64,000 bases of DNA from Ruania halotolerans (GTDB lineage Bacteria > Actinomycetota > Actinomycetes > Actinomycetales > Beutenbergiaceae). The position numbers and the translations under genes were made by a program. Shown in pieces: positions 33,935 to 41,984 of the stretch (the stretch's first letter is position 1; every line of letters starts with the position of its first letter). A model generated the notes under the pieces. The model was not told where the DNA came from, made no database searches, and saw nothing but the letters and a program-made list of their open reading frames with translations. The stretch spans positions 1,561,380 through 1,625,379 of the forward strand of contig NZ_CP088017.1 of NCBI RefSeq assembly GCF_021049285.1, in the 5' to 3' direction.

Positions 33935-36235
33935 ATGGTCCGCTCGGCAACACAGTCGCCGGCGGCCGATACGATCGCGGTGGTGGCCGAGACAGTAGAT
34001 CCAGCAGACGCAGACGCCGCGGAACTGATGACGCGGCGGCTGGCGCGCGCCGTCGGTCCCGCGACTGCGAAGGCGCTCGGCACCCTCGGTATCCGCTCCA
34101 CGGACGAGCTGCTCCGCCACTTCCCTCGCCGCTACCTGCACCGGGGCAAGTACACCCCGCTGGCTGACCTGGTCCCCGGCGAGCACGCCACGGTGATGGC
34201 CGAAGTGGCCGACATCGAGAGTCGTCCGGCGCGCAACCGCAAGCTGCAGGTGGTGAAGGTGACTATCACCGACGGCCACACCCGACTCCCGCTGACCTTC
34301 TTCGCCCGCAACGGCGGCATGGTCGCCCATCTGCGCCGTCAGCTGCCGCTGGGAGCCTCGGCGATGTTCTCCGGCCAGGTCTCCCTCTATCAGGGCGCCC
34401 CCCAGCTGACCCACCCGGAGTACGAACCGCTCGAGGACGAAGCCGACGAATCGTTGGTGCGGGCCCACGTGAACCGACCCGTGCCGGTCTACCCGGCCAC
34501 GGCAAAGCTCCCCAGCTGGAAGATCGCCAAGGCCATCCGGATGGTGCTCGACCCGATGAGCGAGTCCGACACGTCCGAATGGCTGCCCGACGACGTCGTC
34601 CAGCGGCGGCACCTGCCAGCCGCCGGACTTGCGTTGCGGATGATCCACCAACCGACCACGGACGAGGAGTGGAAGCAGGCGCAGCGCCGGTACCGCTACG
34701 AAGAGGCGTTCATCCTCCAGACGGCGCTCGCTCGCCGCCGCGCCGACATCGCCTCCTACGATGCCACGCCCCGACCCCCACGGCCGGACGCCCTCGTGGA
34801 CGCGCTGGATGAGCAACTCCCGTTCGCCCTGACCGCTGGACAACTCGCCGTCAGCGAGGAGATCGGCGCGGACCTCGCCGGTGACGAGCCCATGCAGCGG
34901 CTGCTCCAGGGCGAGGTGGGTTCCGGTAAGACCGTGGTGGCCTTGCGCGCCATGCTGCAGGTGATCGACGCCGGTGGCCAGGCTGCCCTGCTCGCACCCA
35001 CTGAGGTACTTGCGCAGCAGCACGCTCGCTCGATCGCGCACCTGCTCGGCCCGCTCGGGGAGGCCGGGATGCTCGGAGGCGCGGCCGACGGCACCAGGAT
35101 CGCGCTGCTCACCGGTTCGATGGGGGCCGCGGCCCGCCGCCAGGCCCTCGCCGACGCGGCATCCGGGGCCGCCGGGATCGTGATCGGTACCCACGCCCTA
35201 CTCTCGGAGCAGGTGCAGTTCGCCGACCTCGGGCTCACAGTGGTGGACGAACAACACCGGTTCGGTGTGGAGCAGCGCGATGCCCTGCGCGCCAAAGGCC
35301 GCACCATGCCGCACCAGCTCTTCCTCACTGCCACGCCGATCCCACGATCTGTGGCGATGACGTTCTTCGGGGACGTGGACGTCTCCACCCTGCGTGAGAT
35401 CCCCGCCGGGCGTCCGCCCGTGGAGACGTTCCGGGTGCCGGCCGACAAGCCCCGCTGGCTCGCGCGCACGTGGGAGAAGGTGGCTGAGGAGGTGGGCAAG
35501 GGGAACCGTGCCTACGTGGTGGCACCTCGGATCACCTCCAGCACACCCGAGGACGACGCCGGCCCAGTCGTCACAGCCCTGCGTGCCACGGACGCCGTCG
35601 GGGGTGGCGTGCACCCCGGCGAACCGTCGACGGTCGAGGACACCTACGCCGCTCTTGGCCGCGAACCCGCTCTCGCCGGGGTGGCCCTGGCGATGATGCA
35701 CGGGCGCCTGAGCGCCGAGGAGAAGGACGCCGCGATGTCCGACTTCGCCGCCGGCCGCACCCCGGTGCTGGTCACCACCACGGTGATCGAGGTGGGGGTG
35801 GATGTGCCCGAAGCCACCGTGATGGTGATCTTGGACGCCGACCGGTTCGGTATCTCCCAGCTCCATCAGTTGCGCGGGCGGGTAGGCCGCGGCACCGCCC
35901 CGGGTACCTGCCTGCTCGTCTCCGCGGCTCCGGAGCAGAGCCCGGCCTGGGAACGGCTGAACGCTCTGGTCGAGACCACCGACGGGTTCGTCCTTGCCGA
36001 ACGCGATCTCGAACAACGCCGTGAAGGAGACGTGCTGGGCGCAGCGCAGTCCGGCCGGGGGAACTCCCTCACGATGCTGCGCGTCCTGCGCGATCGCGAA
36101 CTCATCGAACAGGCACGAGATGATGCCAGGGCGTTGATCGCCATCGACCCGAATCTTGCCCACCACCCCGAGGTGCTCACCGAGATCACCCGGCTCGTCG
36201 ATCCCGACCATGAGGAGTACCTGGACCGTGCCTAA
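33935..36235 (+). CDS. recG: ATP-dependent DNA helicase RecG
   Basis: A superfamily 2 helicase that remodels stalled replication forks and branch-migrates Holliday junctions. With the ATG at 33935 it has 766 residues. It has a wedge/OB domain (about 60-280), Walker A GEVGSGKT (326-333), DEQH box (438-441), a TATPIPRS motif III and the C-terminal helicase motifs TTVIEVGVDVPEATVMVILDADRFGISQLHQLRGRVGRG. ATG 34028 or GTG codons between are alternative starts, because the first 30 residues are not conserved; there is AGGAGG at 33913. Its stop overlaps the start of the next gene, so it begins the recG-ABC-DUF6297-rsmD operon. Confidence 0.96.
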   Translation: MVRSATQSPAADTIAVVAETVDPADADAAELMTRRLARAVGPATAKALGTLGIRSTDELLRHFPRRYLHRGKYTPLADLVPGEHATVMAEVADIESRPARNRKLQVVKVTITDGHTRLPLTFFARNGGMVAHLRRQLPLGASAMFSGQVSLYQGAPQLTHPEYEPLEDEADESLVRAHVNRPVPVYPATAKLPSWKIAKAIRMVLDPMSESDTSEWLPDDVVQRRHLPAAGLALRMIHQPTTDEEWKQAQRRYRYEEAFILQTALARRRADIASYDATPRPPRPDALVDALDEQLPFALTAGQLAVSEEIGADLAGDEPMQRLLQGEVGSGKTVVALRAMLQVIDAGGQAALLAPTEVLAQQHARSIAHLLGPLGEAGMLGGAADGTRIALLTGSMGAAARRQALADAASGAAGIVIGTHALLSEQVQFADLGLTVVDEQHRFGVEQRDALRAKGRTMPHQLFLTATPIPRSVAMTFFGDVDVSTLREIPAGRPPVETFRVPADKPRWLARTWEKVAEEVGKGNRAYVVAPRITSSTPEDDAGPVVTALRATDAVGGGVHPGEPSTVEDTYAALGREPALAGVALAMMHGRLSAEEKDAAMSDFAAGRTPVLVTTTVIEVGVDVPEATVMVILDADRFGISQLHQLRGRVGRGTAPGTCLLVSAAPEQSPAWERLNALVETTDGFVLAERDLEQRREGDVLGAAQSGRGNSLTMLRVLRDRELIEQARDDARALIAIDPNLAHHPEVLTEITRLVDPDHEEYLDRA

Positions 36236-36938
36236 GCGCAAGACCTCCGCACCCCCGCTGGTGCGCGCCAAGTCGGTGAGTGTCGGCTACGGCAGCACCA
36301 TCGGCAGTGCCGTGTGCCCGCCCATCAGCGTCGACCTGCCCGCCGGACACGGGCTCGCGATCGTGGGTTCCAATGGCACCGGCAAGTCCACGTTCCTGCG
36401 CGCCGTGGCCGGCCTGCTCGATCTCCTCGGTGGTTCGCTGGACGTGCTCGGCAAGCCGGTGGATGAGCGCACCCAGCGGTTCCGGGCCGAGGTGGCCGTG
36501 GTGCTCGATGAGGACTCCTATCTGCCCGCCCTCACGGTGCGTGAACACCTGTTGCTGACCGCCCGCGGGCACGGCATGACCGAGGTGAGTGCCAAGGTGA
36601 CCCAGGCGATCGAGGAATTCGGCCTCACCGCACGGCAGAATGCCGCCCCGACGGCACTGTCCTCAGGGCAGCGCCGCCGACTGCTGCTTGCCGCCGCCTT
36701 CGTTCGCCCCCGCACGCTCCTGGTGCTGGACGAGCCGGAGCAGCGCCTGGACTCCGGGATGCGCGACCGGTTGGCGCAGCGCCTCGTGGCCGAACGCGAG
36801 TCCGGCGGCGGAGTGGTGATGGCCACCCATGATCCAGTGCTCGTGCGGGAGGCCGCCACGCGCGTGGTGGTCCTCGCCGAGGACAGGGTTCGCGTGGTCT
36901 CGGCCGAAGAAGGCGCCCGAGCGATCGAGGAACTGTGA
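36228..36938 (+). CDS. ABC transporter ATP-binding protein (export type)
   Basis: A 236-residue ATPase: Walker A GSNGTGKST (48-56), signature as LSSGQRRRLLLAAAF, Walker B LLVLDEPEQRLD, and an H-loop in VVMATHDPVLV. The signature deviates from LSGGQ, and the ordering fits ABC-2-type exporters. The GTG start overlaps the recG stop, and its stop overlaps the following membrane gene (GTGA), so the two form one transporter. Substrate unknown. Confidence 0.92.
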   Translation: MPKRKTSAPPLVRAKSVSVGYGSTIGSAVCPPISVDLPAGHGLAIVGSNGTGKSTFLRAVAGLLDLLGGSLDVLGKPVDERTQRFRAEVAVVLDEDSYLPALTVREHLLLTARGHGMTEVSAKVTQAIEEFGLTARQNAAPTALSSGQRRRLLLAAAFVRPRTLLVLDEPEQRLDSGMRDRLAQRLVAERESGGGVVMATHDPVLVREAATRVVVLAEDRVRVVSAEEGARAIEEL

Positions 36939-38518
36939 CTGCCGAGAACTGGCCCAGCGGGCGCCAGCTGCGCCGGCTCACCCGCACCGCCACCGAGGCG
37001 CACACCGGCGGCAGCGCCTTCGAGGCGCTGTCCGAGATCTACTCCGTGCTGTTCAGCATGGCCATCGCGCTGGTCATCGCCCTCGGTGCAGTGCAGGGGC
37101 TGAACGCGACCCTGAACACCGGTCCGGATGCGGCTTCCCTGGACCCGCTGTGGCTGGCCGTGGTGACGCTACTGATCGTCACGGGCGGGATCATCGGCCT
37201 GGCCGGACGGCTCGGTCCGGTCGGGATGGGCGGCGGACAAGCGACCTGGTGGCTGACCACACCGGCGGATCGTCGCGGCCTGTTGCGCCCGCGCTTCATC
37301 CTGGTTCCGGTGCTCGGCGGCGCCGTGGGAGCAGCCGGAGGGGCGCTCGCGATGTTCCTCGCGCTCGGGATGGACCCGAGCGTGGGCTGGGGTATCGGGG
37401 CGTGCGCTGCCGGCGGCGCGACGCTGGCACTCGCCACTGCAGCGGGTCAGATCGTGCTCGGCAACCGCAAGTCGCGCCGACTGCGCCCCGCGATCCTGGC
37501 CGGCGACGCCCTGATGGCCGCGGGCCCCCTCCTTGGTGCCGCCGTGGCGGTGCTGCGCCCCTCGGCACCGGCACTCGAGAGCTTCACGGGATGGCCCGTG
37601 ATTCTTGGCGTCGGCGTCGTGGCGGCGATCGGACTCACCTGGTGGGCCGAGCGCAGTCTTGAGCGGATCTCCGGCCGCGAGTTGCGTGCCCGGGGCGCTA
37701 TCAGCGCCTATGCGGGCGGCGCCGTGACGTCCCTGGACACGCGTGAGCTCGGCCGCGCGCTGAGCGTCAACACCGCCCCCGATTCCCGACGGCGCTCGGC
37801 CACCTTCTCCTGGGTGCGCGGCCCAGTCTCAGCGATCGTGACCAGTGACGCGACAGTGTTCATCCGCTCACCCCGGCACGTGATCCAGGTGCTCGTGGCC
37901 GCCTGCCTCGCGGTATTGCCGATGCTGGCCGGGTGGCCGTTGTGGCTCAACCTGGCGGCCCTGATCCTGGGCGGTGCACTGGCAGCTATGGCCACTGGGG
38001 AGAGCGCCCGCCGTGCCGAGATGGCCCCGGTGCTGGATCGGCACTTCCCGATCTCGGCATTCGACGTACGCAAGGTGCGCGCCATCTGGCCGGTGTCCGT
38101 GATGGTGCTGTGGTGTGTGCCCATCTTCGCCTTCTGGGGCGCGGCGCACGGCGCGATGCTTGGTTGGACAGCGGTGGGGGTGTTGTGTGCGCCCACCTTC
38201 GCCGCCGGCGTGATCAGGGCCGCGTATCGCAAACCCCCGGACTGGAACAAGCCACTGATCCACGGCCCGATGGGGCCGGTCGCGCCCGGTGTGATGCTTG
38301 CTTTTGCCCGGGGACCGGATCTGGTGGTCTTGTGCCTGATCCCGCTACTCATCGGTGCCATTGCGCTCGGTCCGGCACCCATGGTGCTCGCAGGTCAGCT
38401 GGCCACGTCCGCACTCGGCCTGTTCGTGGCCACCCGGGTCAAAGATGAGAAGAAGCCCAGTTGGATGGAGCAGGCTCAGGCCGAGCGCGATCGCCAGCAG
38501 CGTGAGCGTGGCCGATGA
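36935..38518 (+). CDS. DUF6297 family ABC exporter membrane protein
   Basis: A 527-residue integral membrane protein with roughly 10-12 predicted helices (the first group at about residues 35-90 and 120-170, the last ending near 505) and a basic C-terminal tail rich in Lys/Arg/Gln. It is the permease partner of the adjacent ATPase. Homologues form a family seen in actinobacteria next to recG and rsmD and have no assigned substrate. The GTG start overlaps the ATPase stop and its TGA overlaps the rsmD ATG (ATGA). Confidence 0.82.
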   Translation: MTAENWPSGRQLRRLTRTATEAHTGGSAFEALSEIYSVLFSMAIALVIALGAVQGLNATLNTGPDAASLDPLWLAVVTLLIVTGGIIGLAGRLGPVGMGGGQATWWLTTPADRRGLLRPRFILVPVLGGAVGAAGGALAMFLALGMDPSVGWGIGACAAGGATLALATAAGQIVLGNRKSRRLRPAILAGDALMAAGPLLGAAVAVLRPSAPALESFTGWPVILGVGVVAAIGLTWWAERSLERISGRELRARGAISAYAGGAVTSLDTRELGRALSVNTAPDSRRRSATFSWVRGPVSAIVTSDATVFIRSPRHVIQVLVAACLAVLPMLAGWPLWLNLAALILGGALAAMATGESARRAEMAPVLDRHFPISAFDVRKVRAIWPVSVMVLWCVPIFAFWGAAHGAMLGWTAVGVLCAPTFAAGVIRAAYRKPPDWNKPLIHGPMGPVAPGVMLAFARGPDLVVLCLIPLLIGAIALGPAPMVLAGQLATSALGLFVATRVKDEKKPSWMEQAQAERDRQQRERGR

Positions 38519-39069
38519 CCCGCATCGTTGCCGGCAGCGCGGGCGGGCGCCGTCTCGACGTTCCGCCGCGTGGCACCCGGCCCACGAGTGAACGGGTGCG
38601 TGAGGCCGTTTTCTCCCGGCTCGAGCATCTGGGAGTGATCGAGGGCGCGCGCGTGTTGGACCTGTACGCGGGTTCGGGGGCCCTTGGATTGGAGGCAGTG
38701 AGCAGGGGAGCGCGTGAGGTCGCCCTGGTGGAGTCCGGACGGCTCGCGGCCACGGTGTGCCGGGACAACGCCCGCCGCGCCGGTCTCTCCGATCGGGTGC
38801 GGGTGTACCCGGTGACGGTCGGCAAGCATCTCGCTGCAGGTCCGCCGGGAGCTGGGTACGACCTCGTCCTTATCGACCCGCCCTACGACCTCGATGAGAT
38901 CGACCGGGTACTCGCGGCCCTCGCCGGACCAGGCTGGCTCGCACCGCAGGCGACGATCGTTCTCGAGCGGTCCAGCCGGTCACCGGCGCCGGTGTGGCCG
39001 AAGGGGTGGACCGAAGATGGCGAGAAGGCGTACGGCGACACGGTTGTCTCCTACGCCGTCGGGCCCTGA
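38515..39069 (+). CDS. rsmD: 16S rRNA (guanine(966)-N(2))-methyltransferase
   Basis: A 184-residue Rossmann-fold methyltransferase that modifies G966 of 16S rRNA using S-adenosylmethionine. It begins RIVAGSAGGRRLDVPPRGTRPTSERVREAVFSRLEH, has the SAM-binding RVLDLYAGSGALGLEAVSRGA motif and the catalytic DPPY in LVLIDPPYDLDEI. The ATG overlaps the stop of the DUF6297 gene. In most relatives coaD follows immediately; here it is 4.6 kb away. Confidence 0.96.
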   Translation: MTRIVAGSAGGRRLDVPPRGTRPTSERVREAVFSRLEHLGVIEGARVLDLYAGSGALGLEAVSRGAREVALVESGRLAATVCRDNARRAGLSDRVRVYPVTVGKHLAAGPPGAGYDLVLIDPPYDLDEIDRVLAALAGPGWLAPQATIVLERSSRSPAPVWPKGWTEDGEKAYGDTVVSYAVGP

Positions 39070-39134
39070 CGCCCTGACCTGGTGCCCCCGAAGGTTGCTG
39101 ATCTCTCAACGAGAGCAGGGGCGGCAGGTCACGC

Positions 39135-40259
39135 TCAGCGGGTCCAGGGCGCACCCAGCTCGGTGAACGTGGCCAACTCGTCAGCGACTCGCTGACACCA
39201 GCCGTCCACACCGCGGACCACTCGGTAGGAGTCGGGTCCCTCGCCCACCTGCTCCTGGTGCTCGGCAGCGATCGGTGCCGGGTCGGGGGCCGTGCGCACG
39301 GCCTCCAGGACCCGCATGAATGCGCCTGTGTCGCGCACATCCGCCAAGAGCGGCGCACCCGTCTGCAGGTGGTCCAGGAGGTTATCGAAAAGGCTCGTTC
39401 GTCCCACCTCTTCGGTGTCCTCACTCCCGCCGGCACGGACCGTGAGCACGTCGGTGGTGTAGTGGAACTCGATCGTGCCGGCGGTGCCGTGGACGAACAA
39501 CCGCGGTGTGGTGTGCGGCTCTTCAGCCGCCAGCGTCAGACCCAGCGCGATTGGCATCCCGGAGATGGTGCGCAGCCGCACGGCGGAGGTGTCGTCTGCC
39601 TCGATGTCGTTGGCGTGGAAGAGGTCCACCACCACCTCGGCCACGTCCTCGGCACGCCGTGCACCGGCGATCCTCAGGGCCGAGGCGATCGAGTGCGCGA
39701 GGGGATTCGTGACCGCACCGTCGATGACCTCCACCCCGTCGAGGCGGCGCATCCCCGCCCAGCGGGAACGGTCGTAGTAGGAGCGGGCCCGGCGCCATAG
39801 ACCGAGACCGCCGATGCCGGTGACCGTTCCGATCGTCCCCGAGGCCACTATCTCGGCGATCCGGTCGAATGCGTGCGAACCGAAGCTCTGAAACCCGACC
39901 TGCACGCTCTTGGAGGTCTCGTCCGCCACCTCGATCAGCTCGGTGAGCTCGGCGAAGGATGCCGTGGTGGGCTTCTCCAGGAGCACGTGCGCACCGGCGC
40001 GCATCGCCTGGGCAGCAAGTGGCAGGTGGGTGTGAATCGGGGTGGCGAGGGTGACCACGTCCGGCGCCGTATGGGCCAGCAACTCGCTCAGGTCACCGAA
40101 TACGGGTGTGCCTTCGGGCACGGTGTCAGCCCCATCGAGCCCCCGCGGGTCCGCCACGGCCACCAGGCGGGCCCGGCCCTCGGTGGCCAGCTGGGCGATC
40201 TGGTGCAGATGCTGGCTGCCGTACCCGTGGATCCCGACGACGGCGAAGGTGGTGGTCAC
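39135..40259 (-). CDS. Gfo/Idh/MocA-family oxidoreductase
   Basis: A 374-residue NAD(P)-dependent sugar dehydrogenase-like protein. The N-terminal Rossmann domain starts TFAVVGIHGYGSQHLHQIAQ, with the glycine motif modified to GIHGYGSQH, and the EKPTT motif appears at about residue 95. The C-terminal alpha/beta domain has GWRR...GVEVIDGAVTNPLAHSIASALRIAG. The ATG overlaps the stop of the DUF6807 gene by four bases. DUF6807 genes and Gfo/Idh enzymes often co-occur; the substrate is unknown. Confidence 0.92.
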   Translation of the reverse strand: MTTTFAVVGIHGYGSQHLHQIAQLATEGRARLVAVADPRGLDGADTVPEGTPVFGDLSELLAHTAPDVVTLATPIHTHLPLAAQAMRAGAHVLLEKPTTASFAELTELIEVADETSKSVQVGFQSFGSHAFDRIAEIVASGTIGTVTGIGGLGLWRRARSYYDRSRWAGMRRLDGVEVIDGAVTNPLAHSIASALRIAGARRAEDVAEVVVDLFHANDIEADDTSAVRLRTISGMPIALGLTLAAEEPHTTPRLFVHGTAGTIEFHYTTDVLTVRAGGSEDTEEVGRTSLFDNLLDHLQTGAPLLADVRDTGAFMRVLEAVRTAPDPAPIAAEHQEQVGEGPDSYRVVRGVDGWCQRVADELATFTELGAPWTR

Positions 40260-41137
40260 GAAAGGCGCTCCAGTCGTTCATAGAGGATGGCGGCGTCGTC
40301 GGTGGTGAGTGCACGATCGGCGAGCACCGCCCACAGGTACAGATCCAGGTGCGTACCGGCCGCCACCGTGCGCGGTTCCTGCCAGGCAGCGGCAGGGCCG
40401 GCGCCCACGTAACCGGTGGTCCGTACGAACCACGGCAGCGTCGTCTCGCGTGGCTGCCCGAGCAGTAGGCTCACCGGTCCGGTGTCACGTTCCTGCACCA
40501 GTAGAAGCCAGGGGGAGGAGTCATTGCCGAGCGGATCTCCACCACCGGCTACCTGGGAGGAGGTGGGAATGTGCTCGCCGGAGACACGCCAGAACACTCC
40601 GCCGTAGCCAGCCCCGGTGCGGCCCCGGGTCGCGGGCGAACCAATGGTGAGATCGCCTCCGCCGTCGGCGTGCATGCGTGAATGCCAGCGCAGCGCCCAG
40701 GCGTCCTCGGCGGGCAGGAGGTCGGCGAGGATCTCGCGGTCCTCAGTGAGTACGTGGGTGCCGTCGGCGTCCACCCAATCCAGGCGTTCCGCGATGTGGT
40801 GCTCGCTCGTCTCGGTCCGGCGGGGAATCTGGCGGCCGTGGTTGGCCAGCATCTCGTAACCGCTCGGGTGTACGTACGACTTCCCGCCCCAGAACATCGT
40901 GCCGTTCACCTCCACCACGGCGTTGCTCACGCCGTGGTGGTGAGTGTGGTCGGCAGGAAGTATCTCGGTGAGTTCGACTCCTGCGGAGGTCCGTACCGGG
41001 TGCAGATAGGGGCGCGGGGAGAGGTCCGCCGCCATCTCCCGGCCATCGCGGTAGCGGGCGACCTCCCGGGTGCCCAAGCGTAGGGAGACCGTGGCCTTTG
41101 CATTGCCCTGTGTGCCCGGAGCGTCTGGCACTGTCAC
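40256..41137 (-). CDS. DUF6807 (PmoA) family protein
   Basis: A 293-residue beta-rich protein. The diagnostic segment is RPYLHPVRTSAGVELTEILPADHTHHHGVSNAVVEVNGTMFWGG, with the His-rich DHTHHHG cluster that may bind metal, and later SPWLLLVQERDTGPVSLLLGQPRETTLPWFVRTTGYVG. The family is widespread beside sugar dehydrogenases and has no proven activity. No signal peptide, so cytoplasmic. First gene of a two-gene operon with the 39135 oxidoreductase, divergent from the ThuA gene; a LacI-type palindrome lies between them. Confidence 0.88.
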   Translation of the reverse strand: MTVPDAPGTQGNAKATVSLRLGTREVARYRDGREMAADLSPRPYLHPVRTSAGVELTEILPADHTHHHGVSNAVVEVNGTMFWGGKSYVHPSGYEMLANHGRQIPRRTETSEHHIAERLDWVDADGTHVLTEDREILADLLPAEDAWALRWHSRMHADGGGDLTIGSPATRGRTGAGYGGVFWRVSGEHIPTSSQVAGGGDPLGNDSSPWLLLVQERDTGPVSLLLGQPRETTLPWFVRTTGYVGAGPAAAWQEPRTVAAGTHLDLYLWAVLADRALTTDDAAILYERLERLS

Positions 41138-41203
41138 GAGGAGTTCCTTCTCACGGGTGCGGGGGACGGGTCGCCCCGAGGGCGACGCACATGGCAGTCT
41201 ATC

Positions 41204-41217
41204 GGCAACCGCTTACC
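41204..41217. promoter_or_regulatory. Candidate LacI-type operator between DUF6807 and ThuA genes
   Basis: GGCAACCGCTTACC, an imperfect palindrome around a central CG, shares the GGTAA-like half-sites of LacI-family operators. It is in the 114-base divergent gap. No regulator gene is adjacent, so control would be in trans. Confidence 0.3.
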
Positions 41218-41251
41218 CGTCCGGGTCCGGGGCCACCGACCAAGGAGAGTC

Positions 41252-41962
41252 ATGTCGCAGCAGGACACCACCGCCGTCGTGGTCTCGGGAGCGGGCCGCT
41301 ACGCGGACCCGTGGCACGACTTCGAGGGCACCTCTGCCGTGCTGGCCACGCAGCTCCATGCGCTCTCCATCCACACCCAGGTGCTGGTCGCAGGAGAGGC
41401 CGAACCGCCGGCAGGCACTGTCGACCTGATCGTGGTGAACGCCGGAGGCGGCAGCACCCCCACCCCGGTCAGCGATACCGAAGAGGACGTGCGGGCGCGA
41501 GCGTTGCGCGACTGGGTGCTGGCCGCCGTCGGGCGTGGCGTGCCGGTACTGGCCACACACACCGGATCGAACGCGTTCTACGAAGACGACCGATGGGCCC
41601 GGGCCCTGGGAGGGCGTTGGGTACCCAAGCAGACCGGGCACCCGCGGCCCTCCTGGCACCCACCGCGAGGCCGGGCCACCGTGGCGGTCCCCGAGACGGG
41701 GCACCCGATCACGGCCGGCCTGCCGGCCGAACTGGCGATCGACGACGAACGTTACAGCGACCTCGAGGTGCACGAGGATTCGGTGGTGTTGCTCGAGCAC
41801 ACGGAAGACGGCGTCCGGCACAGCATGTCCTGGGCCGCCGAGTCGGTGCCGGGGTTGCGCGGGCGCGCGGTCTACGACGGCCTTGGGCACGATGTGACGG
41901 CGTGCCGTGAGCCGGCCCGGATCACCATGCTGACCAGGGAGCTGGACTGGCTGCTCGGCTGA
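41252..41962 (+). CDS. ThuA-domain protein
   Basis: A 236-residue protein of the ThuA/glutamine-amidotransferase-like fold (trehalose-utilisation type in rhizobia). It has a beta-alpha core VVVSGAGRYADPWHDFEGTSAVLATQLHAL, LIVVNAGGG, LAAVGRGVPVLATHTGSNAF, and ETGHPITAGLPAELAIDDERYSDLEVHEDSVVLLEHTEDGVRHSMSWAAE. Its role in sugar metabolism is known only by linkage. It is divergent from DUF6807 and convergent with the UxaA gene, 22 bases away. Confidence 0.9.
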   Translation: MSQQDTTAVVVSGAGRYADPWHDFEGTSAVLATQLHALSIHTQVLVAGEAEPPAGTVDLIVVNAGGGSTPTPVSDTEEDVRARALRDWVLAAVGRGVPVLATHTGSNAFYEDDRWARALGGRWVPKQTGHPRPSWHPPRGRATVAVPETGHPITAGLPAELAIDDERYSDLEVHEDSVVLLEHTEDGVRHSMSWAAESVPGLRGRAVYDGLGHDVTACREPARITMLTRELDWLLG

Positions 41963-41984
41963 TCGCGGGCCTGAACTCTCAGCC

